DNA of 55,349 nt, from NCBI GenBank assembly GCA_040756745.1, contig JBFLYO010000028.1, positions 1-55,349 on the forward strand, read 5' to 3'. A program made the translations under genes and the position numbers. Each line of letters opens with the position of its first letter. The first letter of the stretch is position 1. The notes beneath the pieces are model-generated. The model was not told the origin of the DNA, did no database searches, and worked only from the letters and a program-made list of their open reading frames with translations. This DNA comes from JBFLYO01 sp040756745 (GTDB lineage: Bacteria; Bacteroidota; Ignavibacteria; UBA10030; UBA6906). Below, piece by piece: positions 40,254 through 49,066 of this stretch.

Positions 40254-42683
40254 CTACTGCTTCACCTCCGCGTCGCCGGAGGTGCTGAGAGCCCGGCGGA
40301 TTGCCTCGCGCACCGCAGGATCACTCTCCCGCCCCTCTCGTGCCTTCAGCATGGCAATCGAATCGTCGTCGTGCCATGACCCTGCGGCACCGGCTGCGGC
40401 GGCGCGGATTCCGGGATCGGCGTCATCCAGGAGCTCTCCCACGGCCCTGCGCCCTTCAGCCGACCTCCGGGCCGTGCTTCCAAGGACCGCGATCGCCAAC
40501 CGTCGGGTTTCCTGATCGTACCTTTTGGTGGTGTACGGGAGTGCGGCCTCTGCGCCGCGGTGATCCCCGGCATCGCGAAGGGCTTCCAGCGACGCGGACC
40601 GGAGCATGTGGCGGTACGAAGGGCGCCCCAGCATTTCCAGGGCGAGCGCAGAACCCCTGGCCGTGTCAAGCTCGGCAAGCCGCCTGATGCAGGTTGAGGC
40701 AACAAAGAAGCTCGTGTCGCGTCGGGCAACGGAATCGAGCAGCGCTGCATCCTCATCCCCTCCCTCCCGCGCGAGGCATTCCACCGCCGTATTCCGTACA
40801 AGGGAGTGCGAGTCCGCAAGCGCCAGGACGAACGCCCCCCGCGATTCTCCTCCTCCGATCTCACTCAGCGCAATGAGTGCGGCCTGGCGAACGCCCCAGA
40901 ACCTGTCAGACCGCGCCGCAAGCGCCAGTGCTTGTACCACTTCCTCGCTGCCGCCGGAATCCGGCAGCGCGCGCGCGGCTGTGATTCGGTCGGCGACATC
41001 CTCAGCGTGCCTCAGTTGATAGAGGTACTCCCGGGTCGGTTTCGGAAAGACCATCTCCTTGAGCAGCCGATACCCTTTGTCAGCAATGACCATCAGCGGG
41101 GGCCCAGCATCGAGCGCGATGCGGACGGTTTCCTCAGGCTGCGTGATCTCCATGTATGTGACGGTCTTCCCATGCGTGGTAGTGCATTCGATGCTGAACG
41201 GGAAGCGGAAATAGCCCGTCAGGCTGTCCGTCGATTGGGTCTGTTCGATCTTCACGCTCAGCGCGCGCGCCGGGGCGTCCCATGATTTCGTGACCATGAG
41301 CCGGGGGAGTCCTGCGCCGTAGAGCCATTGATCGAAAAACCACCCGAGCCCCTGCCCGTACGCTTCTTCAAATGCGTGCTGCAGGTCGGCTGTCGTCGCC
41401 GAACGGTACGCGAACCGGGTCAGGAATTGCCGCATGCCCCCCCAGAACGCCGTTTCGCCCACGACGTTCCTGAGCATATGGAGCACCCACGCTCCACGGG
41501 CATAGAGATTGGTGGGGTGACTCCCTGCGCTGACGATGGGTTTTCGCCCAACGAGTCTCTCGTTGTTGCGGATCTGTGCTGACAACATGATCATGGCGTA
41601 CTCAAATTCATCCGCGCCTCGCGTCGCGTCCGCATAGAGAGCTTCGCAGTAGGTTGCAGGTCCTTCGTGCAGCCAGAGGTCCTTCCAGTCGCTGCAGGTG
41701 ACCAGATCGCCCCACCATTGGTGCGCGAGCTCATGCGCCACCACAGCATCGCTTGGGAATTCCAGCGCCGAACGGGAATCGACCATGGTCATCGCGTTCA
41801 GCGTGACTGCGGAGGTGTTTTCCATCCCTCCCCACACAAAATCGTCGATGATGATCTGTGCGTATTTGTCCCACGGATAGGGGAACGCAAACGAATCCTC
41901 GAAGAACTTCATCATGCGCACGGTCTGGCCAAAGGTCTGCACGACCTTTGCCGAGTCTTCGGGATACACATAATAGAGGAGAGGAACCCGTCCCGCCTGG
42001 TCGCGGACGACGGCATATCGTCCGGCCGCAATCATGATCAGGTAGGGGGAGTGCGGTTTCTCCTGTTTCCAGTGAAACGTGCGCAGCCGGCGGCCGACAT
42101 CGTGGCGTTCGCTCACCAGTCTTCCATTGGAGAGCAACGTGAACTCCTCCTGCACTGTCGCAATAACCTCCGATGTCGCCTTGTCGTCCGGCGCATCGAC
42201 GCAGGGGAACCAATGGCGGTTGTCGTTCTCCTCCCCCTGCGTCCAGATCTGATCGTGCCGCTCTTCCCTGCCGTCGGCCCGAATGAAGAAGAGCCCTGCA
42301 TGCGGCGTGCAGCGGTAGTTGACGGTCACGACGAGTGTTTCGCCCGGGGCGTACGAGCGGCCAAGCGCCACCGCAAGTTCTTCCTTGCCCGAACGGAACT
42401 GCGCCTCCTGGCCGGTCTGCAAAGCCACTGACCGGATGTCCATTGCGACGGCATCCAGGACTATCGAATCGAGCCCGGGTGCTGTTGGAGTGAAGCGAAT
42501 CGCAGCCGATCCATCCACCGAACGGTTCGATTCGTCGAACGAGAGGGTCAGGGCATAGTGGACCACGTCGAAGGCTCTCAGGCGTGGGGGAAGCGGGTCA
42601 GTGCCGAAGAGGGACTGCGGGAGTGCATTGGTGTACGCCAGGAGCAGGAAGGCAACGAGAGGCATGACGATGGGGCGTCGCAT
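40254..42683 (-). CDS. M1-family zinc aminopeptidase with C-terminal HEAT repeats
   Basis: 809 residues. The signal peptide is at 1-23. The M1 catalytic domain carries GGMEN (285-289) and HELAHQWWG (H317, E318, H321) with the third zinc ligand E340 in LWLHEGPATY. That motif is usually NEGFA, so His replaces the Asn. From about 555 to 800 there are HEAT-like repeats (RFWGVRQAALIALSEIGGGE, SLVRNTAVECLAREGGDEDA, DADPGIRAAAAGAAGS). The enzyme should remove N-terminal residues from peptides in the periplasm, and the HEAT tail may recruit partners. The start at 42683 is preferred over 42701 from the signal-peptide shape. Confidence 0.92.
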   Translation of the reverse strand: MRRPIVMPLVAFLLLAYTNALPQSLFGTDPLPPRLRAFDVVHYALTLSFDESNRSVDGSAAIRFTPTAPGLDSIVLDAVAMDIRSVALQTGQEAQFRSGKEELAVALGRSYAPGETLVVTVNYRCTPHAGLFFIRADGREERHDQIWTQGEENDNRHWFPCVDAPDDKATSEVIATVQEEFTLLSNGRLVSERHDVGRRLRTFHWKQEKPHSPYLIMIAAGRYAVVRDQAGRVPLLYYVYPEDSAKVVQTFGQTVRMMKFFEDSFAFPYPWDKYAQIIIDDFVWGGMENTSAVTLNAMTMVDSRSALEFPSDAVVAHELAHQWWGDLVTCSDWKDLWLHEGPATYCEALYADATRGADEFEYAMIMLSAQIRNNERLVGRKPIVSAGSHPTNLYARGAWVLHMLRNVVGETAFWGGMRQFLTRFAYRSATTADLQHAFEEAYGQGLGWFFDQWLYGAGLPRLMVTKSWDAPARALSVKIEQTQSTDSLTGYFRFPFSIECTTTHGKTVTYMEITQPEETVRIALDAGPPLMVIADKGYRLLKEMVFPKPTREYLYQLRHAEDVADRITAARALPDSGGSEEVVQALALAARSDRFWGVRQAALIALSEIGGGESRGAFVLALADSHSLVRNTAVECLAREGGDEDAALLDSVARRDTSFFVASTCIRRLAELDTARGSALALEMLGRPSYRHMLRSASLEALRDAGDHRGAEAALPYTTKRYDQETRRLAIAVLGSTARRSAEGRRAVGELLDDADPGIRAAAAGAAGSWHDDDSIAMLKAREGRESDPAVREAIRRALSTSGDAEVKQ

Positions 42684-42702
42684 GGGTTTCTCACGAAACA
42701 AC

Positions 42703-42733
42703 GCCGCCGCTCCGGCGGAGCGCCGGGCGGCGG
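42703..42733 (-). terminator. Hairpin after the TPR gene, possible terminator
   Basis: On the minus strand a GC-rich stem (arms CGCTCC/GGAGCG and GCCGC/GCGGC) is followed by GTTGTTT and a second small GTTTC/GAAAC stem. It sits 37 nt after the TPR-gene stop and before the aminopeptidase start, so it probably ends the ExbB-TonB operon. Confidence 0.5.
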
Positions 42734-42769
42734 TATGGAATCACAAGCCGGCCGTGCGGCACGGCAATG

Positions 42770-44587
42770 CTACTTGCAGCCGATCCGCTCCCTCGATCTC
42801 TTGGCGTCCTCGTTCCGCGGATCCAATCGCAGAACCTTGGCAAATTCGGCGCACGCTTCTTCCTGCAGTCGCCTGTTGCCCTCGTTGTCTCCCTCCTGTC
42901 GCATCAGGAGGAGCCCCTGGCCGAGCCAGAGATGGGCGGGGGCAGAGCCGGCGTCGAGCTGCACCGCTTTGCGGAAGTGCTGGACGGCATCCTCCTTCTT
43001 CCTCTTGTTCTCGGCGTCGTCACCTTTCGGGTCGAGGAGCTGCAGCAGTGCCTGTCCCCACATCAGGTGGAGCCCGGAGCTTTCGCTCCCTACGCCGAGT
43101 GCCCTGCGGAAGGAATCGACGGCACGTTCGTATTGCTTGTTCACGAAGTACAGCTGCCCCTTCTGCAGGTGGGCCTCACCTGCCTCTTTCTTATACCTGT
43201 CCCCGTTGTTGGCGTTGATCAGCTTGAGCACTTCATCGTACTGTTCCACGGCTTTATCCAGGGAATCCACCTGGGCGAAATAGCGCCCGAGCCACAGGCG
43301 TCCCTGCATGAAGTCCGGTTTGAGCTCGATGGAACGGGTGAGAAGTTCGCGCGACCGTCCCCAGTTCTTGATCTGCATGTAACATGCCGCGGCGTTCACG
43401 TACGCGCTCAGGGACCGGGGGTCGCAACTGATCTTTTTCTCGAACATCGCGGCGGCCCCGGCATAGTCCTGTCGTTTCATATAGATGAAGCCGAGCGGGA
43501 AGTAGGTATCGCAATTGCTCGAGTCCGCCTTGATGGCTTCGGTCAGCGCGGTGATGGCCTCATCCTCTCGCCCGACCCCGACGAGCGACGCTCCGTAATC
43601 GGCCATGTCCTCGGGCTTCATCTGGTTTCTGCGCTTGAGCCCGCCGAACGCCAGCAATGCGCTGCTCCAGTCTCTCGTCTTGGTCAGTGCCTGTGCCCGG
43701 ACGCGCCAGAGCTCCACATTGGACGAGTCGAGCTTGAGCGCGGCCTGTGCCGCCTTCGCGGCATCGGCGAAATCCTCCACGCCGAACAACGCGCGAGCGT
43801 AGAAGGCAGCCCCCTCGATCGAGTTCGGATTGAGGCGCACGAGTCGCTGGAGCGGGCCGATGGCATTCCTGTACTGCTTGGCCAGCACGTAGATCCTCCC
43901 CTTTTCCAGGAGGGCTTCGGCGTGCGTCGAGTCGATGGAGAGAATGTCGTCGTACTCGTGCACGGACTCGGAATACTGTCTGTTCCGGAAGAAGACGCGC
44001 GCGAGTTTCAGATGGATGGCGATGTTGCCCGGTTCGAGTTCAAGCGCCTTCTGATAATTGGAGATGGCCAGCACGAGGACGTTCTGCTTCAGGTACGCAT
44101 CGCCCAGCCCGTCGTAGAGGTCTGCGCGGTCCGGCGTGAACTCCTTCGCCCGCGTGAACTGGATGATGGCCGCGTCAATTGAATCCGCTGCAAGAAGTGT
44201 GAATGCATATCCTGCCGCAATGGAGACATCCTTGGGGGCGAGTTTCACGGCGCGGCGGTACTGGTTCAATGCGTTGCCGTAGTCATTCTTGCGGAGCAGC
44301 GCTTCGCCGAGGACCTTCAAGGCCTGGACGTTCTCGTTGTCCCGATCCACCGATGCGCGCAGGTAGCCGATGGCTTCGTCGACTTTCCCGCGGGCAAGGA
44401 AAATGGAACCAAGGTAGTAGTTCGATTCCGCGGGTCTGCGACCGGTCTTCGCCGCTTCCTTGAACTGTGTGAGCGCGGTCGCCGTGTCGCGCGCGGTCAG
44501 CGCAAGCTTTCCCTTTTCGAACGGATCCTGGCCAAAGGCACTTGCAGCGAACGCCAATGAGCAAAACAGAGGCAACAGACGTTTCAT
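42770..44587 (-). CDS. Large periplasmic TPR protein
   Basis: 605 residues. The signal peptide ends SAFGQ. The rest is made almost entirely of tetratricopeptide repeats, about 15 in all, for example NYQKALELEPGNIAIHLKLA, SNYYLGSIFLARGKVDEAIG and LLTRSIELKPDFMQGRLWLG. No catalytic domain. Such proteins serve as scaffolds. It is the last gene of the operon, starting 2 nt after the PstS-like gene, which implies coupling. The same gene order (exbB, exbD, exbD, tonB, pstS-like, TPR) recurs in Bacteroidota genomes as I recall them, so it probably works with the TonB complex. Confidence 0.9.
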   Translation of the reverse strand: MKRLLPLFCSLAFAASAFGQDPFEKGKLALTARDTATALTQFKEAAKTGRRPAESNYYLGSIFLARGKVDEAIGYLRASVDRDNENVQALKVLGEALLRKNDYGNALNQYRRAVKLAPKDVSIAAGYAFTLLAADSIDAAIIQFTRAKEFTPDRADLYDGLGDAYLKQNVLVLAISNYQKALELEPGNIAIHLKLARVFFRNRQYSESVHEYDDILSIDSTHAEALLEKGRIYVLAKQYRNAIGPLQRLVRLNPNSIEGAAFYARALFGVEDFADAAKAAQAALKLDSSNVELWRVRAQALTKTRDWSSALLAFGGLKRRNQMKPEDMADYGASLVGVGREDEAITALTEAIKADSSNCDTYFPLGFIYMKRQDYAGAAAMFEKKISCDPRSLSAYVNAAACYMQIKNWGRSRELLTRSIELKPDFMQGRLWLGRYFAQVDSLDKAVEQYDEVLKLINANNGDRYKKEAGEAHLQKGQLYFVNKQYERAVDSFRRALGVGSESSGLHLMWGQALLQLLDPKGDDAENKRKKEDAVQHFRKAVQLDAGSAPAHLWLGQGLLLMRQEGDNEGNRRLQEEACAEFAKVLRLDPRNEDAKRSRERIGCK

Positions 44588-44589
44588 TC

Positions 44590-45501
44590 TCAGTATACCT
44601 GCTGTGATGTGAGTTGGACCAGCCGCACCGGCATCGTCATGGGCACAAGCCCGTTCGCCTGAAACACTTTTTGGCCCGGCGCACTGGTCACGAACGCGAT
44701 GAACCCGTCGGCCAGACTATAATCCACCATACGTGTATAAATGTAGACAGGCGCCGTAACGGGATAGTATCCCAGATAGACGTACGCCTGTGCGGGCGTA
44801 TAGTACTCACCCGGGGCACGCGTGGAGTCGGGACGCACCTCAGGAGTGGCGAGGGCAAGGACATTCACGCCCGATTCCTTCCCCTGCAGACCGTCGAGGC
44901 CGACGATCCCGATGGCCCCCTTCGTTGCGGCGACGTAGGCGATGAGGCTGTCGCTCGACGGGATGGCCCGGGCCACCGGATCATATCCCCCGCGCCCCAG
45001 GATCCGCGCCCGAAATACCTCCGTAACGCTGGAGTTCACCCCGGCTACGGCGAGCCTGATCAGCTCCCTCCCGGGCCAGAGTGTCTGTCCGCCGGCGAAG
45101 ATTGTATCGAGCTCGCCGACGCGCAGCCGGGTCACAGGGATGTCCGGATGCGCGATGACCGCGACCGCCGTTCTCGCGACCTCGTATTCGCGGAATTCCA
45201 CCTTGGCGGCCTGCAGCGCGTTGCGCTCTTCTGGATTGAGAGCCCGGGCACAGACGATGACGCGGAGACTGTCGGCGGCAAAATCGGCGATGATCTCCCG
45301 TGCCTCCCCCCGTTGCAGCGTCACCCTCGCCTCAGTATAGAGACGGGAGAACTCGTCGGCCTCGCGCTGGATCACGCGGGCCACCGCCTCATCACAACCC
45401 AGGCGGAGGGTGCCCTTGGTGAGCTGGGCAGAGCCTGGCTCACGACCTCCGCACCCGGCCAGAGGCACGAGCAGCACCATCACGGCAGCCCATCGTCTCA
45501 T
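44590..45501 (-). CDS. PstS-like phosphate-type substrate-binding lipoprotein
   Basis: 303 residues. The lipobox is VPLAGCGG. The type-II periplasmic-binding fold of the PstS family is recognisable: VIQREADEFSRLYTEARVTL, RVGELDTIFAGGQTLWPG, AVAGVNSSVTEVFRARILGR, then GAIGIVGLDGLQGK. It probably binds phosphate or a similar oxyanion. No pstA, pstB or pstC is present, and the gene sits inside a TonB-system operon, so it may deliver ligand to, or sense ligand for, outer-membrane transport, not an ABC permease. Its ATG overlaps the upstream gene stop as ATGA. Confidence 0.85.
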   Translation of the reverse strand: MRRWAAVMVLLVPLAGCGGREPGSAQLTKGTLRLGCDEAVARVIQREADEFSRLYTEARVTLQRGEAREIIADFAADSLRVIVCARALNPEERNALQAAKVEFREYEVARTAVAVIAHPDIPVTRLRVGELDTIFAGGQTLWPGRELIRLAVAGVNSSVTEVFRARILGRGGYDPVARAIPSSDSLIAYVAATKGAIGIVGLDGLQGKESGVNVLALATPEVRPDSTRAPGEYYTPAQAYVYLGYYPVTAPVYIYTRMVDYSLADGFIAFVTSAPGQKVFQANGLVPMTMPVRLVQLTSQQVY

Positions 45502-45761
45502 CGGTCATCCCGTTCTGGTTTGCGGAAATACGTGACCGTAAATTTGTACACACCGTAGAGGAAGACGACAGCCCCGAGGAGGATGCGCGTCTCAACCGGC
45601 AGTCCTTCGCGGGTCACCAGACCGGCCATCACGACGAACCCGGCGCACGCTACCAATCCTGCCAGCACCATCGTTACGAGGCGTACGGTTGCTTCAACCG
45701 TGACCACAGGCGCTTCCCGAAACAAACGCGGGGAAGGATCGTACTCCTCTCTTCCCCGCAC
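45498..45761 (-). CDS. Small two-helix membrane protein
   Basis: 87 residues from GTG 45761, preceded by GGGGGAG. Two membrane helices lie at about 27-48 and 58-76, separated by LVTREGLPVETR, with a charged C-terminus (YFRKPERDDR). It lies between tonB and the PstS-like gene, overlapping the latter as ATGA. No family is recognised. Its place suggests an accessory of the TonB complex, which is inference only. Confidence 0.75.
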   Translation of the reverse strand: MRGREEYDPSPRLFREAPVVTVEATVRLVTMVLAGLVACAGFVVMAGLVTREGLPVETRILLGAVVFLYGVYKFTVTYFRKPERDDR

Positions 45762-45794
45762 GTCACTCCCCCAGCCGGCGTTGCTCCCCCCGGC

Positions 45795-46523
45795 CTACTT
45801 CTTGTCTGCCAGCTTGAACTTGAACGGCACCGACACCCAGACGGAGACGGGTCCGTTGTTCATGTAAGCGGGCGTGAACACGAACTGTTTCGCCGCCTCG
45901 ATCGCCGGCTCATTGAAGATTTCAGCGTCGCTCTTGAGCACCACCACCTGCTTCGCTCTCCCTTCCTTGTCGACCCAGATCTTCACCCACACCTTCCCTT
46001 CGAGTCCCGCCCGCATGGCGAGCTCGGGGTATTTGGGTTCGACCTTCTTCACGACCACCGGTTCCTTCTCCACAGCCACGAAGTCGGCCGGTGGGGCATC
46101 TTCGTCGATCTTGATCTCAACCATTTCGTCTCCCCCGGTGATGTCAGTGATCGGCGCAACCTGCTGGCTCATTTCCGTTTGCGTTGCCATCGTCGCTTCC
46201 GCGCTGACTTCCGCATCCGGCACCGGCACGGGCGCGCCCACCGTGGGCTTCGCCGTCGGCGCCGACACAGAGATCGGGGGCGGCGTGTTGGCGTTGGTGA
46301 TCGACGGCGGCGGCCCGAGGTCGCTGTACTTCAGCAGCCGCACCTGGACCATCGGCGGCTCATCCGCCGCCAGCAGCTCCACCAGGTAGTAGGAACCGAC
46401 GATCGCAAAGTGGATGGCAATGGCGATCCCCAGGCCGATCGTCCAGTACCGCTGGTAAACGGACTTCAGCTCGATTGCGCCGTAGTGGGCGCCTTTATAC
46501 CCTCCCGTTGCGAGTGCAGCCAT
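45795..46523 (-). CDS. tonB: TonB-family energy transducer
   Basis: 242 residues. One N-terminal membrane helix (TIGLGIAIAIHFAIVGSYYL, about 28-50) is followed by a proline-rich linker (PPPSITNANTPPPISV). The C-terminal TonB domain spans about 160-240 (VEPKYPELAMRAGLEGKVWV, KQFVFTPAYMNNGPVSVWVS). It transfers proton-motive energy from ExbB/ExbD to outer-membrane receptors. It lies 20 nt after the second exbD. No TonB-dependent receptor is encoded in the window. Confidence 0.93.
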   Translation of the reverse strand: MAALATGGYKGAHYGAIELKSVYQRYWTIGLGIAIAIHFAIVGSYYLVELLAADEPPMVQVRLLKYSDLGPPPSITNANTPPPISVSAPTAKPTVGAPVPVPDAEVSAEATMATQTEMSQQVAPITDITGGDEMVEIKIDEDAPPADFVAVEKEPVVVKKVEPKYPELAMRAGLEGKVWVKIWVDKEGRAKQVVVLKSDAEIFNEPAIEAAKQFVFTPAYMNNGPVSVWVSVPFKFKLADKK

Positions 46524-46543
46524 AACTGTACCCTCCGTTCCTG

Positions 46544-47041
46544 TTAGGCCTGAACCTTCGCGAGCAATGCCTTGTCGGCATCGAGCAATGGCGCGATGCT
46601 GAATCGCGTAATATTGGCAAGCGTGAGCTCGTCGATCAGGTTGACCATCATATCATACTTCCCCAGCCGGTCGATCTTGATGAGCACCGTAAGCTTCGGG
46701 TTCGCGATGCCCTTGTCGAGCAGGAACGCGCGGAGGGCGCTGAACTCGATCTTCTGCGGTGCGTCCAGCCCGATGTTCCAGAAGATCCCTCCCTTCTCGT
46801 TCACCCGGAGCGTCATCAGATTCGACTCTGCAATCTCGACCTTCACATTCTTGTCGGGCGGCAGGTTGATCTCCATTGTCTGCGGCCGCGACATCGAGGT
46901 CGTGTACATGAAGAAGGTCAGCAGCAGAAAGGCGACGTCCACGAGCGGCGTCATGTCGATGCGTATGCCGAGGCGCCGGCCTTTCTTGCGTTTCTTGCCT
47001 CTCCCGCGTTGTCTGGGTTCGGCGACATCTCCTCCGGCCAT
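46544..47041 (-). CDS. exbD: ExbD/TolR-family biopolymer transport protein (second copy)
   Basis: 165 residues. The N-terminus is very basic (RQRGRGKKRKKGRRLGIR), followed by the membrane helix with the essential aspartate in IDMTPLVDVAFLLLTFFMYT, then a periplasmic domain (RVNEKGGIFWNIGLDA...). It forms the proton-channel part of the motor with ExbB. It follows the first exbD by 36 nt. Two different ExbD proteins in series are typical of Bacteroidota-type TonB operons. Confidence 0.92.
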   Translation of the reverse strand: MAGGDVAEPRQRGRGKKRKKGRRLGIRIDMTPLVDVAFLLLTFFMYTTSMSRPQTMEINLPPDKNVKVEIAESNLMTLRVNEKGGIFWNIGLDAPQKIEFSALRAFLLDKGIANPKLTVLIKIDRLGKYDMMVNLIDELTLANITRFSIAPLLDADKALLAKVQA

Positions 47042-47077
47042 TGATTGTACCTCCTCACACTATGAATAGTTCCCGGG

Positions 47078-47539
47078 TCACCGGGCAAGTTCCGTCACGA
47101 GATTGAACCGGGTGATCTGCGTCCGCTGGAGGATGTCCATGACGTCCTCCGCAACGCCGTATTCCGACTCCTTGTCACCCTTGATCACAGTACGCAGCTT
47201 CGGGTTGGCTGTGCGCGCCTGCACGAGGTAGGCCGCCAGCTTGTCCTTCGGGATCTCCACGCTCGGCTTCAGCTCGTTCTCAGTCCCGAACAGCCGGCGT
47301 CGCATGAGCTGCGAATCCAGCCCGAGGAACAGTCGACCGTCTTTGCTGATGTTGATCGTCATCACGTCGGACTCCGGCAGCTTGAAGGCCGAATGCGACG
47401 CAGGGAGCACGATCGTCACTTCCTCGCTGGGCTTGAACGTCGTCGTGAGCATGAAGAACGTCAGCAGCAGGAAGGCGACGTCCACCAGCGGCGTCATGTC
47501 GATCCGGTACCCCTGGCGGTGTGGCTTGAATTTTGGCAT
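47078..47539 (-). CDS. exbD: ExbD/TolR-family biopolymer transport protein (first copy)
   Basis: 153 residues. A short basic N-terminus (MPKFKPHRQGYR) and the conserved helix IDMTPLVDVAFLLLTFFMLT with its membrane aspartate are followed by a periplasmic region (VMTINISKDGRLFLGLDSQL). It differs from the neighbouring copy outside the helix, so the two probably form a heteromeric motor. It lies 18 nt after exbB. Confidence 0.92.
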   Translation of the reverse strand: MPKFKPHRQGYRIDMTPLVDVAFLLLTFFMLTTTFKPSEEVTIVLPASHSAFKLPESDVMTINISKDGRLFLGLDSQLMRRRLFGTENELKPSVEIPKDKLAAYLVQARTANPKLRTVIKGDKESEYGVAEDVMDILQRTQITRFNLVTELAR

Positions 47540-47557
47540 GGCGTTCTCCGCCTGTTC

Positions 47558-48340
47558 TCAGTCGTTCGTCCGCGCGTGCAGGATCTGGACCACGTTGTAG
47601 CTGGCTTCGTCGATCATGTAGGTGAAGTTGTCAACCTTCGTCACGAAGAAGTTGTACGCAACGATGCCGATGATCGCGGCCAGCAGCCCGAGGGCCGTGT
47701 TGATCAGCGCTTCAGAGATCCCGATGGAGAGCTGGATGGCGTCCGGCGTGCCCCCGACCGCGGCCAGCGCCGTGAATGCGCGGATCATCCCAATCGTGGT
47801 CCCCAGAAGGCCGCACATAGTCGCAATCGAGGCAATCGTGGAGAGTGCGATCAGGTTGCGCTCGAGCAGCGGAGTCTCCAGGCTCGTGGCCTCCTCGATG
47901 GACCTCTGTGTTTCCGTCATCTTTTTCTCGGCATCGTATTTTCGGTCCTGCAACACGATCTTGTAGCGCTCAAGGCCGGTGCGTATGATGTTCGCCGCCG
48001 AGCCTCGTTGCGCGTCACAGGCCTTGATCGCATCATCGATCCTCCCCGCCATGAGGTGGTTCTGGACGGTCTTCAGGAAGGCGGTGATCGACGAACGGCC
48101 GTTCGCCTTGCGCAGGGAAAACATCCGCTCGAACACAAGCGTCAGGTCCATGAGGGTCAGCGTGATCAGCACGGGAACGACGATCCCTCCCGTGTAGACG
48201 GTGCCGAGGAGGTTGTTCGGCAGCGTCCGCACTTCTCCGTTCTTGAAGTTGCCGGGGTTGCCGAGCACGAACCAGTAGATCATGATCGCGACCACCGCCG
48301 TGATCACGATGACCGCCGACAGAAAGATGGACTGCTTCAT
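47558..48340 (-). CDS. exbB: MotA/TolQ/ExbB proton-channel protein
   Basis: 260 residues with three main membrane helices: an N-terminal one (FLSAVIVITAVVAIMIYWFV), one after PNNLLGTVYTGG, and the conserved pair around LLERNLIALSTIASIATMCG/LLGTTIGMIRAFTALAAVGG and LSIGISEALINTALGLLAAI. The last segments carry the MotA/ExbB signature. It pairs with the ExbD proteins to power TonB. It lies 54 nt after the STAS gene. Confidence 0.93.
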   Translation of the reverse strand: MKQSIFLSAVIVITAVVAIMIYWFVLGNPGNFKNGEVRTLPNNLLGTVYTGGIVVPVLITLTLMDLTLVFERMFSLRKANGRSSITAFLKTVQNHLMAGRIDDAIKACDAQRGSAANIIRTGLERYKIVLQDRKYDAEKKMTETQRSIEEATSLETPLLERNLIALSTIASIATMCGLLGTTIGMIRAFTALAAVGGTPDAIQLSIGISEALINTALGLLAAIIGIVAYNFFVTKVDNFTYMIDEASYNVVQILHARTND

Positions 48341-48394
48341 CGATAACTCCTTTTGTAAATGGTGGATTGGTGAGACACTCGTTTCCCCGGAGCG

Positions 48395-48745
48395 TTAGTC
48401 CTGCCCGAACGCCGTCACTGCGTCTTCGCGGGTCTCGCACACGTCGAAGACGAGCGTGAGCTTGGTGATGACAAAAATGTTGTTGATGTTCTTATTGATG
48501 CCGCACACCTTCACGTGACCCTTGTTTTTCGAGAAGGTTGTGTGCGCAGAGACCAGCACACCGATTGCCGTGCTGTTCAGGTACGTGACTTTGCCCAGGT
48601 CGATGATCAGCTTCTTGGTCCCCTGCTCCACAAAATCGGCGACAGCATTGCGAAGCTCGTCGGTTTCCTCCCCTCCTACCAGTGACCCCTTGACCTCGAT
48701 GACCCCGATCTTCCCGCTTTGAAGCGTGGTGGTCTTGACTGCCAT
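48395..48745 (-). CDS. STAS-domain anti-sigma factor antagonist-like protein
   Basis: 116 residues, a single STAS domain. The phosphorylatable serine/threonine region is LNSTAIGVLVSAHTTFSKNK, preceded by KLIIDLGKVTYL. In SpoIIAA/RsbV-type switches this serine is phosphorylated by an anti-sigma kinase. No such kinase or phosphatase is in the window. It is the first gene of the exbB-tonB operon, with CAGGAGGTACC before the ATG and a sigma-54 promoter about 80 nt upstream. Confidence 0.9.
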   Translation of the reverse strand: MAVKTTTLQSGKIGVIEVKGSLVGGEETDELRNAVADFVEQGTKKLIIDLGKVTYLNSTAIGVLVSAHTTFSKNKGHVKVCGINKNINNIFVITKLTLVFDVCETREDAVTAFGQD

Positions 48746-48827
48746 GGTACCTCCTGGTATCTAAGCGATGGTGTGAGTGTTCGCAATCGAAGATGGCGGG
48801 TGGCTACACGTTCCCGCTGTTGAGGAA

Positions 48828-48843
48828 GGCAAACCAAGTGCCA
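48828..48843 (-). promoter_or_regulatory. Sigma-54 (RpoN) promoter of the STAS-exbB-tonB operon
   Basis: Minus strand TGGCACTTGGTTTGCC: TGGCAC, five bases, TTGC. The diagnostic GG and GC doublets are exactly 10 nt apart. The predicted start is near 48817, about 70 nt before the STAS ATG. The next gene upstream encodes a sigma-54 activator. Confidence 0.75.
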
Positions 48844-48970
48844 TCCCCCCGCGGCAGGCAGAGTGACCGGTTACTTCCTGAATTTCAACAGGTTAGAGGA
48901 AACAATTGATGTCGTCTGCGGCTCGGCAGGGAACTTCCATCCTGCAATCTGCAATTCGAACACGGAGATG

Positions 48971-48986
48971 CGGAGAGCATTCTCCG
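48971..48986. promoter_or_regulatory. Dyad upstream of the sigma-54 promoter, candidate activator site
   Basis: CGGAGA-GCAT-TCTCCG, about 155 nt upstream of the predicted start, a usual distance for enhancer sites of NtrC-type regulators. A third CGGAGA half-site lies just to its left (48963-48968). The remaining part of the 321-nt gap holds no gene. Confidence 0.35.
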
Positions 48987-49066
48987 TAACTCGTTCACGG
49001 ATATGGAAGTTGCGGGACATTGCAGAATGCAATCTCCGGATCCCCCCTTACCCTGCGTTGTAGGGT

